A stretch of DNA of 64,000 nucleotides from the NCBI GenBank assembly GCA_943735955.1, contig OX030960.1, positions 5,118,535 through 5,182,534 on the forward strand. Direction: 5' to 3'. A model generated the notes under the pieces. It was not told where the DNA came from and searched no databases. It saw only the letters and a program-made list of their open reading frames with translations. Shown in pieces: positions 51,918 to 63,278 of this stretch; the stretch's first letter is position 1; each line of letters starts with the position of its first letter. A program made the position numbers and the translations under genes. Origin of the DNA: Piscicola geometra. Its lineage: Eukaryota; Annelida; Clitellata; Hirudinida; Piscicolidae.

Positions 51918-53689
51918 ATGGAGAGAGAAATAAATTTCGAACCTTGTACTATTCTTGACGAACTTCATGAAACAGAGAAGAAAAATGGACGTAAGTTCGA
52001 TTACGTTCGTTTGTCTTTATCGGATTTAAATGGAGTTCTAAGAACCAATGTGGTTCCAAGAAGACATCTTGAAAAGAATCTCACTAATGGATTTGGATGC
52101 TTTGGCGGTAGTCTGTTACTCATTAAATTTTTTATTAAGGATAAAATATTATAATTAGTGAACTACATAGAGACTCTATACTTTGTAAATTGAAACTATA
52201 TGACATGGAGCCAAAATACTTTTTAAATGCTTTATTTGAAACTTTTATTCTTCAGTTACTATATAATAAAAAGTTATAAATCCTAGAAAACCCTGTTTTG
52301 AAACAAAGAAAAACATAATAAATTTCTCCTTAGGGGTTTTAACATTTGATCCTAGAGCGCATCAAGTGATACCCAAAGATGTGAAGTGCTATGGCAATTT
52401 ACATGCTGTTCCTTGTAATGACACTCTGCATTGGTGCTCTTGGGTTGGGTTAAAGGATGAGAAAACAACCCTTAAAGAAGGTTTTGATTAACAATAATTT
52501 TTCATTTATTTTGCTAGTAATTATTTCAAAACTATGTGTTATATTGATTCTAGTCAAGAATATATAATGTATTTTTTTTATTTCAGCGAAATGGATGGTA
52601 GGTGAGATCTTTTTTGAGCTGAAGCGTACCTTGCCAAATGGTGAAGATTCTTTCATGCAAGAATGCCCAAGGTACGCACTGAGGAGACAGCTCAAAAGAC
52701 TGCAAGACATGGGGTTCAGCTTGAAGTCAGCCTTTGAAATTGAATTTTGTCTCTTCCATGGAGATACTATGAAGCCAGTGTTTTCAGGAAAAGATGAAAG
52801 TTCGAGTTTAATTCATTCCAAATTCGAAGATTACTTGTATACTATTGAGAAAAGCTGTTATGATTCAGGCGTTGATCTGGAAGCGCTGAGGGTTGAGCAC
52901 GGTGAGGGTCAGTTTGAGCTGGTGATGGAGCCTAAATTCGACATCAAGACAGCTGACAATGTAACAGTGCTCAAGGAAGCTGTTAAGGAAGTCAGCACTT
53001 CTATGGGTTACACAGCTTCTTTCATGACACTTCCTTCCCCAGAACTATCTCCCAACGGCTTCCACCTGAACCTTTCCCTCTGGAAAACAGACGGCACAAA
53101 TGCCTTCTACGATGCGGAAGAACCTGAGCACCTTTCCAGCACCTTCAGACACTTCCTCGCTGGCCTCATCAAGCATGCAAAAGCACTGACAGCCTTCTGC
53201 TGTCCCACCTTCAACTGCTACAGAAGACTGAACGAACTTTTAACACCAAGTAAAATAAACTGGACGATCGATGACAGAAATGTTACTTTCAGAGTTAAGA
53301 ATGGTGGAGCTTCTTGTACCTACCTAGAAAACCGTTAGCCTTCTTCTGCTTGCAACCCTTACTTGGCCACTGCTGCTACTCTCGCTGCAGGAATCGACGG
53401 CATCGCTAACAAACTGCCACTCCGTGATAAGTCAATTGTTGAATTTGTCAAAGGTCCTTCTGGAAAAAACGAACTAAAAGGTGTTGAAAACGACGAAAGT
53501 TTGCCGACTTCTTTAAAAGAAGCTCTCTGTGAATTAGAAAAAGACGAAACTTTGAAAAGGGAGTTGGGAGAGGAATTAGTGAGGTGGTTTGTCGAGTTGA
53601 AAAGGCAATCGGAAGTCGAGGTGCTTGAGAAGTTGGGAGACGAAGATCGTTGGAAAGAAGAACAAAATATATTTTTTGAAATTATATAA
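51918..53689 (+). CDS. LGSN: Lengsin / glutamine-synthetase-like gene interrupted by an in-frame TAG
   Basis: Three exons join in phase: 51918-52107, 52334-52480, 52587-53689 (480 codons). The protein has a GS N-terminal b-grasp (KFDYVRLSLSDLNGVLRTN, VVPRRHLEKN) and a catalytic domain: SAFEIEFCLFHG (GS Glu pair), VEHGEGQFELVMEP (metal and Glu-binding loop), SPNGFHLNLSLW (the GS His), HFLAGLIKHAKALTAFCCP, CYRRLN, DRNVTFRVKNGGASCTYLENR, then a stop, then PSSACNPYLATAATLAAG and a C-terminal helix to FFEII. Length and motif order match lengsin and class I-like GS. The TAG at 53336-53338 (codon 363) lies in the strongly conserved ENR..SACNPYL segment, and the same frame stays open for 117 further codons to the natural end. 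No indel is seen. It is either a recent pseudogene or null allele, a base error, or a readthrough codon. ATG at 51918 is preferred over the upstream GTG. Confidence 0.88.
53336..53338 (+). other. Premature in-frame TAG in lengsin-like gene
   Basis: The codons run GAA AAC CGT TAG CCT TCT TCT GCT TGC AAC CCT TAC. Relatives have a sense codon between the ENR/ENK and the S-A-x-x-N-P-Y-L residues, so the TAG replaces one ordinary residue and nothing else is shifted. Confidence 0.9.
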
Positions 53690-54436
53690 ACGATCTATTT
53701 CGAGCTATTTTAATGGCAATTTTTTTAAACTTAAACAGAATTTAACTATAGTTTATTTCATTCTTCACTAGGAAGTTTTTTTCTACTTTGTAATATCCTT
53801 AGTCATAAGTTTTTTTCCAAAAGACAACACGTTCTTTTTATTGCTGTTTCAATGAAGTTAATTATTTCAATGTTCCCAATACATTTTCTGTCAATCAATC
53901 AATCAATCAATCAAATCAATTTCTATAGCGCTCTTTCCTCAAATTCAAGAGCGCTGGTAAATGAATTTGTTAAACAGATATGTCTTCAGATCCGTATGAA
54001 AAGTAAATAATAATATAGAAGTAGTTAAATAAGGAGGTGATGAGTTTTAAATATATGGACATCTTTAAAGAAGGGTCATCTAAGTAAGGTAATAATTGTC
54101 TAATACGTCAGTTTCAATAGATAATAGACATAAACAGTCATGTGTAGAAGATTCGTTCTAACAGTCTGTCCTTCATCTGCAGAGCTCATCTGCCTTGTGA
54201 AGTAGGTAGCCAGTAGGTGCTTGCAAGCTGTGAATTAGTGCTCAATTCTATAATTATTTGAAATGAAAAAAACTAAATTATTAGATAAGAAGACAAACTA
54301 TTTAACAAAATCATTACGGTTAAAGCGGCTGCCAAGATGGCAGCTGCTAACCAAATGTATCAAAAATGTAAAAAGAATGTCACGATAATTCTAGTAGGCT
54401 TTAAAAGTTTTTGCCAAGTTTAAAAGGTCTAAAAAT
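53690..54436. other. Intergenic region holding a retroposon copy
   Basis: This lies between the convergent lengsin-like and SLCO genes. About 465 bp of it is the retroposon-like repeat at 53889-54353; the rest is the two 3' UTRs. Confidence 0.6.
53889..54353 (-). repeat. Retroposon-like repeat, full copy with (TGAT)n tail
   Basis: On the plus strand it starts with (CAAT)n and TTTCTATAGCGCTC, passes through the segment shared with 548-780, then a unit containing TCATGTGTAGAAGATTCGTTC and CTTCATCTGCAGAGCTCATC, and ends with the palindrome GCTGCCAAGATGGCAGC followed by TGCTAACC. The same order occurs inverted at 61583-62306. Tail structure suggests target-primed retroposition; no coding capacity is seen. 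Confidence 0.75.
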
Positions 54437-57400
54437 CTATTTCACTCCTATTGTCTTTTTGACTTTTTCTTGAAGTCGTCTGAGCTTGCGTCTGGAGAAA
54501 AAGAATGTCAGAGAATACAAAAGCACCACAATCAACCTGAACACGAACAAACAACCGTGTAATGCTAATCTGTAAATATTCATTAGAAAAATTTATTTGT
54601 TAAAAAATTAAAAAGACATTTTTACTACTTGTGTTTTAAAATAATTTTTTTTACCAGTTATTTATTTCCTTTATCAAGTGCTCATACCTAAAATCACGGT
54701 GGTTATATGCTAAGCAGTAGCCAGTTGACTCGTTATCTGCTGATTGATTCCACAAGATGCAAGTCAGGTCGATGAAGCCACCGTACACACTCGGAGAAGG
54801 AAGAACTAGAAAAAAGGACAAATAGGTTGTAAACTACAACTTTAAGTTTTTTCTATTAATTTGTTAAAGTATTTAAAATTAAATTAAAAACTGATATTTA
54901 TTTGTATAATTTTTTTGAAAGCTTTCAACTGAATACTTTACCATTATTTAATTTTAAAATCTTGAGAATTGAGCTAACAAACGAGACTAATGAGCATAGT
55001 TTGGAAAGCCAGGGCTAGGGTTTTGTCTTTTTCCGAAACGCTCCTGATGGGATTATTTTTATTATTTGGATTTTTGTATGGTCTATATTATTCACAGCCC
55101 GACAGACGCAGGCCATGTTACAATGGTTCTGAGAACCATGGTCCTTATGCGCCCGAGACGCCCCTCCACACGACGTACACATCTCTCAATGCATACGTCG
55201 CAAACACCGCATCATATACACCAGGTATATGATAGTTCACGGTTGCTTGTCAGGGATTCGAACTGGCGACCTTTAAGTTGCAAGTCTGAAGTCTACCCTC
55301 TAAGCCATCCCTGCTCCTCAATATTATATAAAAACATATATCATTTAAATTAGTTTAGGCTCATTATTTGATAATCTAACTTATGCATAACCTCTTTCAT
55401 ATCCCCGAGTTTGTTTATCCTCAAGTAGTCATTATTTTCCAAAACTACAAGTACATCTATGTATATTTAACTATTTTTTATTTTATCAAGTATAAATGGC
55501 GTCAAAGCTAGTTTTACGCTTCCACTTTTACCTATTTTTTGGTAGTTTCAGTAAAGCTAGAGAAGGATATCCATGCTCATATAAATGTGGTATGTGAGAT
55601 AATTTAATAATAATTGTTTCTATCTTGTTCATTTAGGTTATAATAATATTCTTAAAGTTAATAAACCATAATTATTGTTCATTTTACGATACATCTCGCA
55701 TCAAATAGTTGCCGAAATAATAAAAATAATATGGCCGCCATTAGTTATTGTTATTTTTATTCTGTCGTACATACATCAGCTGATTTTAGTAAATAAACAT
55801 GACTAAATTTATAAAAAAAATAATGTTGTGGATAACTAAAAGTAACTCAACTTTTCAAAACCTTCAAAGTTTGAAAAAAAATGGAAAACCCCAAAATTTC
55901 AAATAATTCAAACTTAAAATTTATTACAATAGAACAAACTTAATGTAAAAAAAATCAAATCTGACTTGAGAGTAGCGTTTATCATAGGAACGTTATACAT
56001 ATTGATGCTGAAGCAGAAGAGCGCAAGACAGACCAAGTACAATGGAATCATGTTTGGGCATTCCTCTTCACAGTAACCTGCTTTGGCTTCGAAAGAAGCT
56101 TCTTCAATGCAAGAACAAGAACCGTACATCTAGTGTTGAAACTTTTATGAAAGTTGCAATCAAAAACCCTTTTATAAGTTAATGATAAAAAAATAAAAAT
56201 AATTTATAAATCACTGAAAATATTTTTGATTCCATTTATGCTTCGTTAACCTTGTGATTATCAACAAGTTCGACGTTCTTGCAGCCTGCTTGGCACGGAG
56301 AGATGAACCATTGCTTGTGAGGTCCACATATCGGCTCAAACTGACCCACATCACAGGCGCAGTTTACGTTACACGTCTCGTTGATAATAATTCTAGAAAT
56401 TTTTTTTAAATTTATAAGCATTGTTTTATTTCGTTCAAAAATTTTACAAAACACAACTTTATATTTGTTCATGTTAAACTATTTTTCTTTGAACTATTTT
56501 TTTACATTTAATTGATTAAAATGAACTATTAATAAATTGAATAAATTAATAAATTATTCAAACTGAAACTCACGATTGAGTGCTTTCATCGTATCCAAAA
56601 GGGAGGTAATTCTCGAGACATGTAATGGACATGAGAGCAAGCACGATCAAAAGGTTTATTACACTCATTCCCAAAGCAAACTTCACATTACTGTTCACTC
56701 CACGATCTTTATTAGGTTTGAACTTTCCGCTGATGTAGCCTCCCAAGTAAGACGTGATAGCTCCTGCGAATGTTGGAACAATGCCACACAGAAGATTAGC
56801 TTTCCAAACAGTTTGCTTGAAATGCACCTGTGAGCAATGGAAACTGATGTTCAATTAAATTAAAAAATTAAGTATTTTAAAAAGATTTTTTTAATGCTTT
56901 TGAAGATTTACCAGAATTTCGTGACTTGTTTATGGCACTTAAAATTAAGCCAAAAACCCAAAATCTTGTCAATGAGAGTTGTAAAAAATTCTTTTTCTAA
57001 AATCGTTGACATTTACTTTTTGAAGTTTACAGTTTCAAGAATTAAACCTTATGAATTTTTTTTTAAATTAAACAAAAAATTGAAATATTTATATGTTTAT
57101 TATGGATCCACTAACTTGAATATATTTCGGCAAGTAACTGAAAAATGGAAACACGAAATTGTCGAAAGAAACAGCAATGCTTGCGATGACGTAGATTGGG
57201 TTTCTTATAAGTCGCTTCAAAGTCTTCAATGAACCTAAAATGAATTTTAGCATTAGAAATTTTTTTAAGATATCTTAGTGCAGTCTAGGTAAAAAAAAAA
57301 GATGAAAGTGTCGTTTCGGAGATCTTTGTTAAACTGTTTTTGTAAACTTTATTATTTTTTGCAAAGTTCAGGCTTTTAGTTTCGATTTCCATAGTTTCTT

Positions 57401-59713
57401 TGTGGGTTAGAAAGCTAAAATGACTGAATTCAATGTGAATGTTTCATAAACAATAGTTTTAAAAGCTAACGTTTTCAGTAAAGTTTAAAGTTGTTAAAAA
57501 AATTTTTTTTTTTTTACTAGAAAGCCTGACTATACAAAAGTATTTTTGGTAATCTTTTGTAACAGACTATATAATCTTTTCAGTAAAACTATACTTGCAT
57601 TAGTATGAAAAGTTTCTAGACTACTTAATGTTAGATTTTTTCCGACTCAGTATGAACAGCGCGAATTAAGTTTTTTCAAGAATTTTTTACACTCCGTTTC
57701 GGCTTATCTTTTTAACAATTTTAGACAATGAAAAAATGAATTATTTATCTTCATAGTTAATGCTTATATCGCTTTTGAAAATGAACTATGCACTCAACCT
57801 ATAGTAGAAAAATATTTTTTTTACAAATATTTTGTTTGTTGATTTGTAAAATAAATATCTTGAAAACATATATTTGACTATAAAATGTCAATTCAAATTC
57901 TAGTTGCTTTATTTTTTTATAATGACAGGGGGTACCCAAAATATTACTTTTAAAAAACTAAAATAAAAAAATTATTAAAAAATTCTAAAGAAAATTACTA
58001 ATCTTTTTAAATTTTTAACTTTTTTCATGTTTTCTTTAAAAAATTCGATTTGAAAAATTCTGGAAAAAAATAAGGTTTTTGAAAAGGGTTTTCTACAACA
58101 AATATAAAAAAATAAAAATGTTTTAAATAGGGTAAATTAAATAAGTTGTTGGGCTTTTTATGCATAAAATTGAATTTAGAATAAAAACTATATTCTCTGG
58201 TAAGTGACCCACCTTCCGAAGAACTTTCAACTTCATTATTAGTATCATTAGTATCATCAATTTCATGGATCCCATTTGCTGATACTCTCATCCTTTTAAT
58301 CATTTCTGGTTTTTGAAAATTTCTACGACCTTCTTTATAACTATCATTTTCTTCGCCGATATATTTTTTTGTCCTATCACCCACCCCTTCAATTTCTAAG
58401 TTTTGCTTTGAACTAGTTTCATTGATATTATTAAGAATTCTGATTTTTGATGGTTTTTGAGTTTTTTCTATTTTTGCTAAATTATTATTTAAGAAAAATG
58501 TTGGAATGGAAATAGAGATGTTGATTATAGAGCAAACCACAAAACCAAGCCACCAAGCCCCAATCCATTCTGTGTCATCTGGTGTTAGGCCTCTTTCTGT
58601 GATTTTCAATATTTAGTAAGATTGATTATTGAGCTGGTGGATGGCTGGTGAATAAAATTAAAATAGTTCATAAGGCAGAAAAACATTTAAGATTCATGTC
58701 TTGGGGTTAATTTTATTTGAATGTTGTTTTTAAAACTGTTTAAATATTTTTTACAATGTAATTATTTCATAAAATAAAAAAAACCCTTAAAGTCATCTGG
58801 AATAGTTAGAAAAACACTGCTTATTCCAGAGGAAATAACCGTAGAGAGGAAACGCAGGAAAAACATGAAACCTTTGGTGTTTGGATAAGAAAAGTTACAC
58901 ATGTTATGGGGTATTTTGAAATATATTAATTTATAAATGTTTTTATATTCATTTAAGTACTAACGATATGTAACAATTGTAAGTAAATAAATAAATATAT
59001 ATATATATATTTTTGAGGTTTAATGTTTTAAAAAGGTTAAAATTTAATTTTTGTATAACTTAATTCATACCAATTAGACTGGAAGCAAGGGCGACATGGG
59101 TGTAATCATCAATCATTGCTATGCCGATGGTCCAGATCGGTGCATCTGTCGCACCAGTGAGACATTCGGCAGTTGCGAAAATTACAACCGCGGCCCAGTT
59201 AGGTGTTTGAGCAATCTTATTTTTATTGTGAAATTCAGTTTGAGCCTCAGTGAATGAGTTTTTGTTAGAAAGACACATGAAAGCAGTATCGTTGTTGGTA
59301 TTTGAAAAATTCCTTTGAGAAAATGTTAAGTGCTCTGCAGAGAAGATTATATGGGGCGAGATGTAGAGAATGGAACAGAGTCCTGTGGTTAACATAGAAA
59401 ATGCAAAAACTCGGATTCCATAATGTTTTGGTATAAATAACGTAAACACGATAGATCCTAGCAAACAGCCTATATGAGAAAACGTCAAGAAAAGGCTATC
59501 CACAATGCTTGGTAGGTTGAATCTACGTTCAAGAGTGGTCAAAATGAAAGAAGTGTAGTTGCTTTGTACTCCGTGAGTCAGGGAGTAGATCATGTACACG
59601 AATAAGAAGCTCCAAAAGCTCTTTCTGAGCCGAAAGCAAGCTGATGCTTTAACATTGAAACTTTCTTTTTCATTTTTGTCTTTTGGTTTTTCTATGGGTA
59701 TTTCATCCGACAT
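54437..59713 (-). CDS. SLCO/OATP organic anion transporter, one exon not located
   Basis: Exons (5' to 3'): 59713-59071, 58871-58785, 58596-58213, 57234-57116, 56827-56574, 56392-56251, 56129-55966, [missing], 54805-54688, 54569-54437. All listed junctions agree in phase except the gap. OATPs are 12-TM carriers of bile salts, hormones and drugs. Family strings: FWSFLFVYMIYSLTHGVQ in TM1, NYTSFILTTLERRFNL, SHIGCLLGSIVFT, EWIGAWWLGFVV (the D-x-x-W-x-G-A-W-W-x-G-F signature before TM6), LKRLIRNPIYVIASIA, FSYLPKYIQ, GAITSYLGGYISGKF, a Kazal-type extracellular loop (CNVNCACDVGQFEPICGP, PCQAGC), GSCSCIEEA, VYGGFIDLTCILW and YCLAYNHRDFR. The segment normally reading R-S-x-A-L-G-x-Q between exons at 55966 and 54805 was not found; the flanking phases require an exon of length 3n+2. 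A tRNA-derived SINE sits in that gap. The exon 3 donor (GTGGGT) is inferred. Confidence 0.88.
54985..55322 (-). mobile_element. tRNA-derived SINE
   Basis: On the minus strand the head starts GAGCAGGGATGGCTTAGAGG, containing an A box (TGGCTTAGAGG), and about 35 bases on GTTCGAATCCC is a perfect B box. The body continues through CATAAGGACCATGGTTCTCA and GCCTGCGTCTGTCGGGCTG, and this body part is shared with a headless copy at 60195-60302. It lies in the SLCO intron where an exon is missing. Boundaries are approximate. Confidence 0.75.
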
Positions 59714-60194
59714 GTTGCAATATCAACTGGATTTAAAAGTTCAATGGTTAATAACTACAATAAAATACTCCACTCAAAAGTCTGTACGATGAGTTTAACA
59801 AGTTTTAAGGCATTTTATATTTTAGGATGGCTTTTAGTTTATAAAAAATATATTTATATATTACAATCTTGGATCAATAGTCTAAGGCTTGGCAACACGT
59901 GCTATTTGACATTTTGAATTCCTTTCCATTAATATATCTAGAAAAAAATCAAGTAGTTTTTATTAGTCAGATTGAAATTTTTAAGACTAATAAATTTTAA
60001 AGATTATTGAATTATTAGACAAAGGGAGTTAAGGGAACGTTTTATATTGCTGGAAGAGCAGGGTAGAGTGAGTAAAATTAATAATGCCTTCTAATGTTGG
60101 GAAAAAGTAATTATGCTGCTTGGATGAAAATAAGTGAAACTGAACGCAAAAACAAACACATTTTTGAAAAAAAGTATGATTTAATCAAATTATG

Positions 60195-60302
60195 GATTTT
60201 TTAATGGTCTGTTTTATTCCCAGCTTGACAGACGCAGGCCCTGTTACAATGGTTCTAAGAACCATGGTTCTTATGCGCCAGAGGCACCACTCCATACGCG
60301 GC
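60195..60302 (-). repeat. Headless fragment of the tRNA-derived SINE
   Basis: It shares GACAGACGCAGGCC, GTTACAATGGTTCT, AGAACCATGG and CTTATGCGCC with the SINE at 54985-55322, with scattered substitutions, but the tRNA-like head is absent. Confidence 0.7.
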
Positions 60303-60408
60303 CAAGAATATAGCTTCGATTTGTAACGCCAATCCCTTTAAATTTAAAGGGACATGCGACTACCTAAATTAAGGGACTACAGAGCAGTTTTACCAAAAAT
60401 CTATATTA

Positions 60409-60456
60409 ACAAGCAAATCATGATAGTGTATTAACAAACTATCATGATTTGCTTGT
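60409..60456. other. 19-bp perfect inverted repeat with 10-base loop
   Basis: The arms are ACAAGCAAATCATGATAGT and its exact reverse complement, with GTATTAACAA between. It could form a stable hairpin or be the core of a palindromic element; no protein frame or family is recognised. Confidence 0.75.
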
Positions 60457-61582
60457 ATCATTGTATATTTCTCTGTTTTCGGTTTTCTTTTTTCTCAATA
60501 ACGTTGAGAAGCCTCTCGGTTTTTTTGGTCAATTGGTGCTATCTAAAAAAGATAATATTATTGGAACAAAGCTATATTATCAAGAAGTTCATAATAATGT
60601 ATTCATGTCCCCATTCTCCCTATCAGAATCTGGAAAATTGATCTTATTTCATTAATTGAAAAGCTTCATTAAAAATATTATTAGACGAAGCTTATATCAA
60701 AATATTTTTCAAACATTGCCTTATTCAATGAATAATATGAAACAACTTTAAAATATACTGTAAAGTTGTGACACCTAATACTAGTATATTGAGAATTGAG
60801 AATTTTGTGCTAACGTCAGGGTATGCATGATAGGATATGTTGATATTGTTCTATAAAAAAGAAACATGAGAGCCCGATATTATAAATTTACTTTCCTATA
60901 CCCATGAACTGTATTAATAAAAAAATTAGAAATTTAGTACTTACCTGTTTCTTGATAAATCACAATGTTCAGAGCGAAAAAAACGCTAGAATCAAAAGTG
61001 AGAAATTGTGAAAAATAACAAAATAGCCGAAAGCTGAAATAAAATAATGTTTTTCAAAGTTGAGAGAAGCAAACCACGTCTTTAAATAAGCTTACGACTG
61101 GATAAATCAAACCGGATAAAACTAACTAATATATAAACTTAAATATTTAATATTAAAGATCTGTTAGCAAATTTAAGACATGCGTTTTTAGTCTATTTTT
61201 TAACTTTTGAATAGCTAGAAAGGATAATATAGTAATATTTGTTATAAAAATTTTACATGGATAATATTTTTATATTCATTTTCTTTAAAAAAATGCATCC
61301 AGTCTTTGATACGATTTTCCATTCTATTGAAAAACAAGTAAGACACGGAAAATCGTAAGTATGTAATCGATTCTGGATTAACCCATATACTATATCTATG
61401 ACTGCACTATATACAAATGTTTATAGGTAGCTCATTTTTATTCTTTTATGAGTATGTAGTCAATCAATTTTTGTGAAACTTTTTCTTATTAAAAGTTTTT
61501 CCGGTTATAAAAGGTGAGCATACACCCATGAATCTGGCCACAGTTCCTGTGTTGGCCGCTGACACTTCAGTTACATTCTTTG

Positions 61583-62306
61583 GTTAGCAGCTGCCATCTT
61601 GGCAGCCGCTTTAACCGTAATGATTTTGTTAAATAGTTTGTCTTCTTATCTAATAATTTAGTTTTTTTTAATTTCAAATAATTATAATTTATATCTTTTC
61701 TTGTTTTCTGGTTTTAAATTTATCTTGCTCTCGGAATTAAAATCTTCAACCAATAACTGTCTAACGGACTACAATAAAAACTGATTTTAAAAGGAAGAAG
61801 TGCCAAGGCCTCAAATTGAGCACTAATGCACAGTTTGCAAGAACCCACTGGCTACCTACTTCACAAGGCAGATGAGCTCTGCAGATGAAGGACAGACTGT
61901 TAGAACGAATCTTCAATACATGACTGTGTTTATGAAGAAGTGCCAGGGCCTCAATTTGAACACCAGTGCACAGCTTGCAAGCACCCACTGGCTACTTACT
62001 TCACAAGGCAAATGAGCTCTGCAGATGAAGGACAGACTGTCAGAACGAATCTTCTACACATGACTGTTTATGTCTATTATCTATTGAAACTGATGTATTA
62101 GACAATTATTACCTTACTTAGATGACCCTTATTTAAAAATGTCCATATATTTAAAACTTATCACCTCCTTATTTAACTACTTCTATATCATTATTTACTT
62201 TTCGTACGGATCTGAAGACATATCTGTTTAACAAATTCATTTACCAGCGCTCTTGAATTTGAGGAAAGAGCGCTATAGAAATTGATTTGATTGATTTGAT
62301 TGATCA
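61583..62306 (+). repeat. Retroposon-like repeat, inverted copy with tandem 140-bp unit
   Basis: This is the reverse complement of the 53889-54353 element: TTAGCAGCTGCCATCTTGGC at one end, then the AAGTGCCA...GCCTCAA unit, ending GAGCGCTATAGAAATTGATT with (TGAT)n. The internal unit containing CACTGGCTAC and CTGCAGATGAAGGACAGACT is present twice, offset by 140 bp (about 61800-61939 and 61940-62079), but once in the other copy. Confidence 0.75.
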
Positions 62307-62504
62307 AATTTGATAGTAAACATGTACTTCATTATCCTTGTTTTTCGACATCAATCTTTATCTTTTGTCGCTTCAATTTGAAGCAAACTAATTTTTTTAA
62401 AATTCATTTACGTATACAATTATATTTATTTAAGATATTAAATGCTCATCCCTATTCACATTTCTGCTTGCACGCACTCACTCTTCTCTATCTTTAAAGA
62501 ACTA

Positions 62505-63146
62505 ATGGGCAAAATAACGATTCATATAGTTTATTGGTAAGTTAAGTATTTTTACATTTGAAACAACATTGTTGTGCTTTTGTTTTTATAATGATATATT
62601 TTACATTTTCTACTATTAGTTTCTATCTAGTCACTAGATTCTAGTGATTGAACTAAAGTGGAGCATGAGGGTATGACAGAAAAGTAGGCTATTTATTTAT
62701 CCCAATTATATTTTTCAACTGATTCAATATAATTAGTCTCAAATAACTTTTTTTCTTGCCAGTACAATAAACTCAAAATGGAGTTGGAAAAAGTGTTTGG
62801 AAACCAGCTAGACTTTGTAGGTTTTTCTACTTAATTTCAATTTTTCATTTCAAATATTTCTTATATTTAAAATTATCACTTAAAATCATCAGACCTACTA
62901 TGCCACTCCTGGTCAAACAGGCTACTTAGAGGTAGAAATTGTTGGAGGTCCTATGCTCCATTCCAAAAAGGTTGATTTTTGCAAAATAAATATGTAACCT
63001 AATTTGAAGTTTTCCATTCCGAGACACATAAATGTGATTTAAGTTCCATGATATATTCAAAGAATGGTGATGGCTATGTGGACACCAAGGTAAAGCTGGA
63101 CAAAATCATTGATGGAATAAAAAACTACCAAATATCTCAAAGATAA
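62505..63146 (+). CDS. SELENOW: Selenoprotein W, copy 2 (UGA = selenocysteine)
   Basis: Five exons join in phase to 90 residues: 62505-62536, 62659-62683, 62763-62816, 62893-62970, 63063-63146. Exons 1-4 have exactly the same lengths as in copy 1 (32, 25, 54, 78) and the same intron phases; exon 5 is one codon longer. The protein begins MGKITIHIVYCGA, has TGA at 62666-62668, then GYDRKYNKLKMELEKVFG, TGYLEVEIVGGPMLHSKK and NGDGYVDTKVKLDKIIDGIK. A SECIS follows about 135 bases after the stop. Substitutions relative to copy 1 are mostly conservative or synonymous, which suggests both are under selection. The acceptor of exon 2 (AACTAAAG) has a weak pyrimidine tract. Confidence 0.95.
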
Positions 63147-63278
63147 CTTCATGTATGAGGCTTTTATCATTGATACAAACATTTTTAAACTTAATATATA
63201 TAACATTCTTAAAATATTGTTTTTTTTAATTTAATAAATTTATAATATCATTTCAATTATAAAAAATTCCAGGTGGTT

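Larger units (their letters stand above)
59714..62504. other. Intergenic region between SLCO and SelW-2
   Basis: The SLCO 5' UTR and promoter should lie near 59.72-59.95 kb. The region holds a headless SINE fragment (60195-60302), a 19-bp inverted repeat (60409-60456) and an inverted retroposon copy (61583-62306). No gene is supported. Confidence 0.6.

Noticed and set aside
55240..55322. Functional tRNA gene on the minus strand
   Set aside because: A and B boxes are present, but the region continues into a repeat body shared with 60195-60302 and no clean cloverleaf acceptor stem is seen, so it is a SINE head.
54990..55353. Two overlapping frames at 54990-55353
   Set aside because: They lie inside the tRNA-derived SINE on the opposite strand.
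61761..61988. Minus-strand frame MGACKLCTGVQIEALALLH...
   Set aside because: It spans the tandem 140-bp units of the retroposon-like repeat and is repeated within itself.
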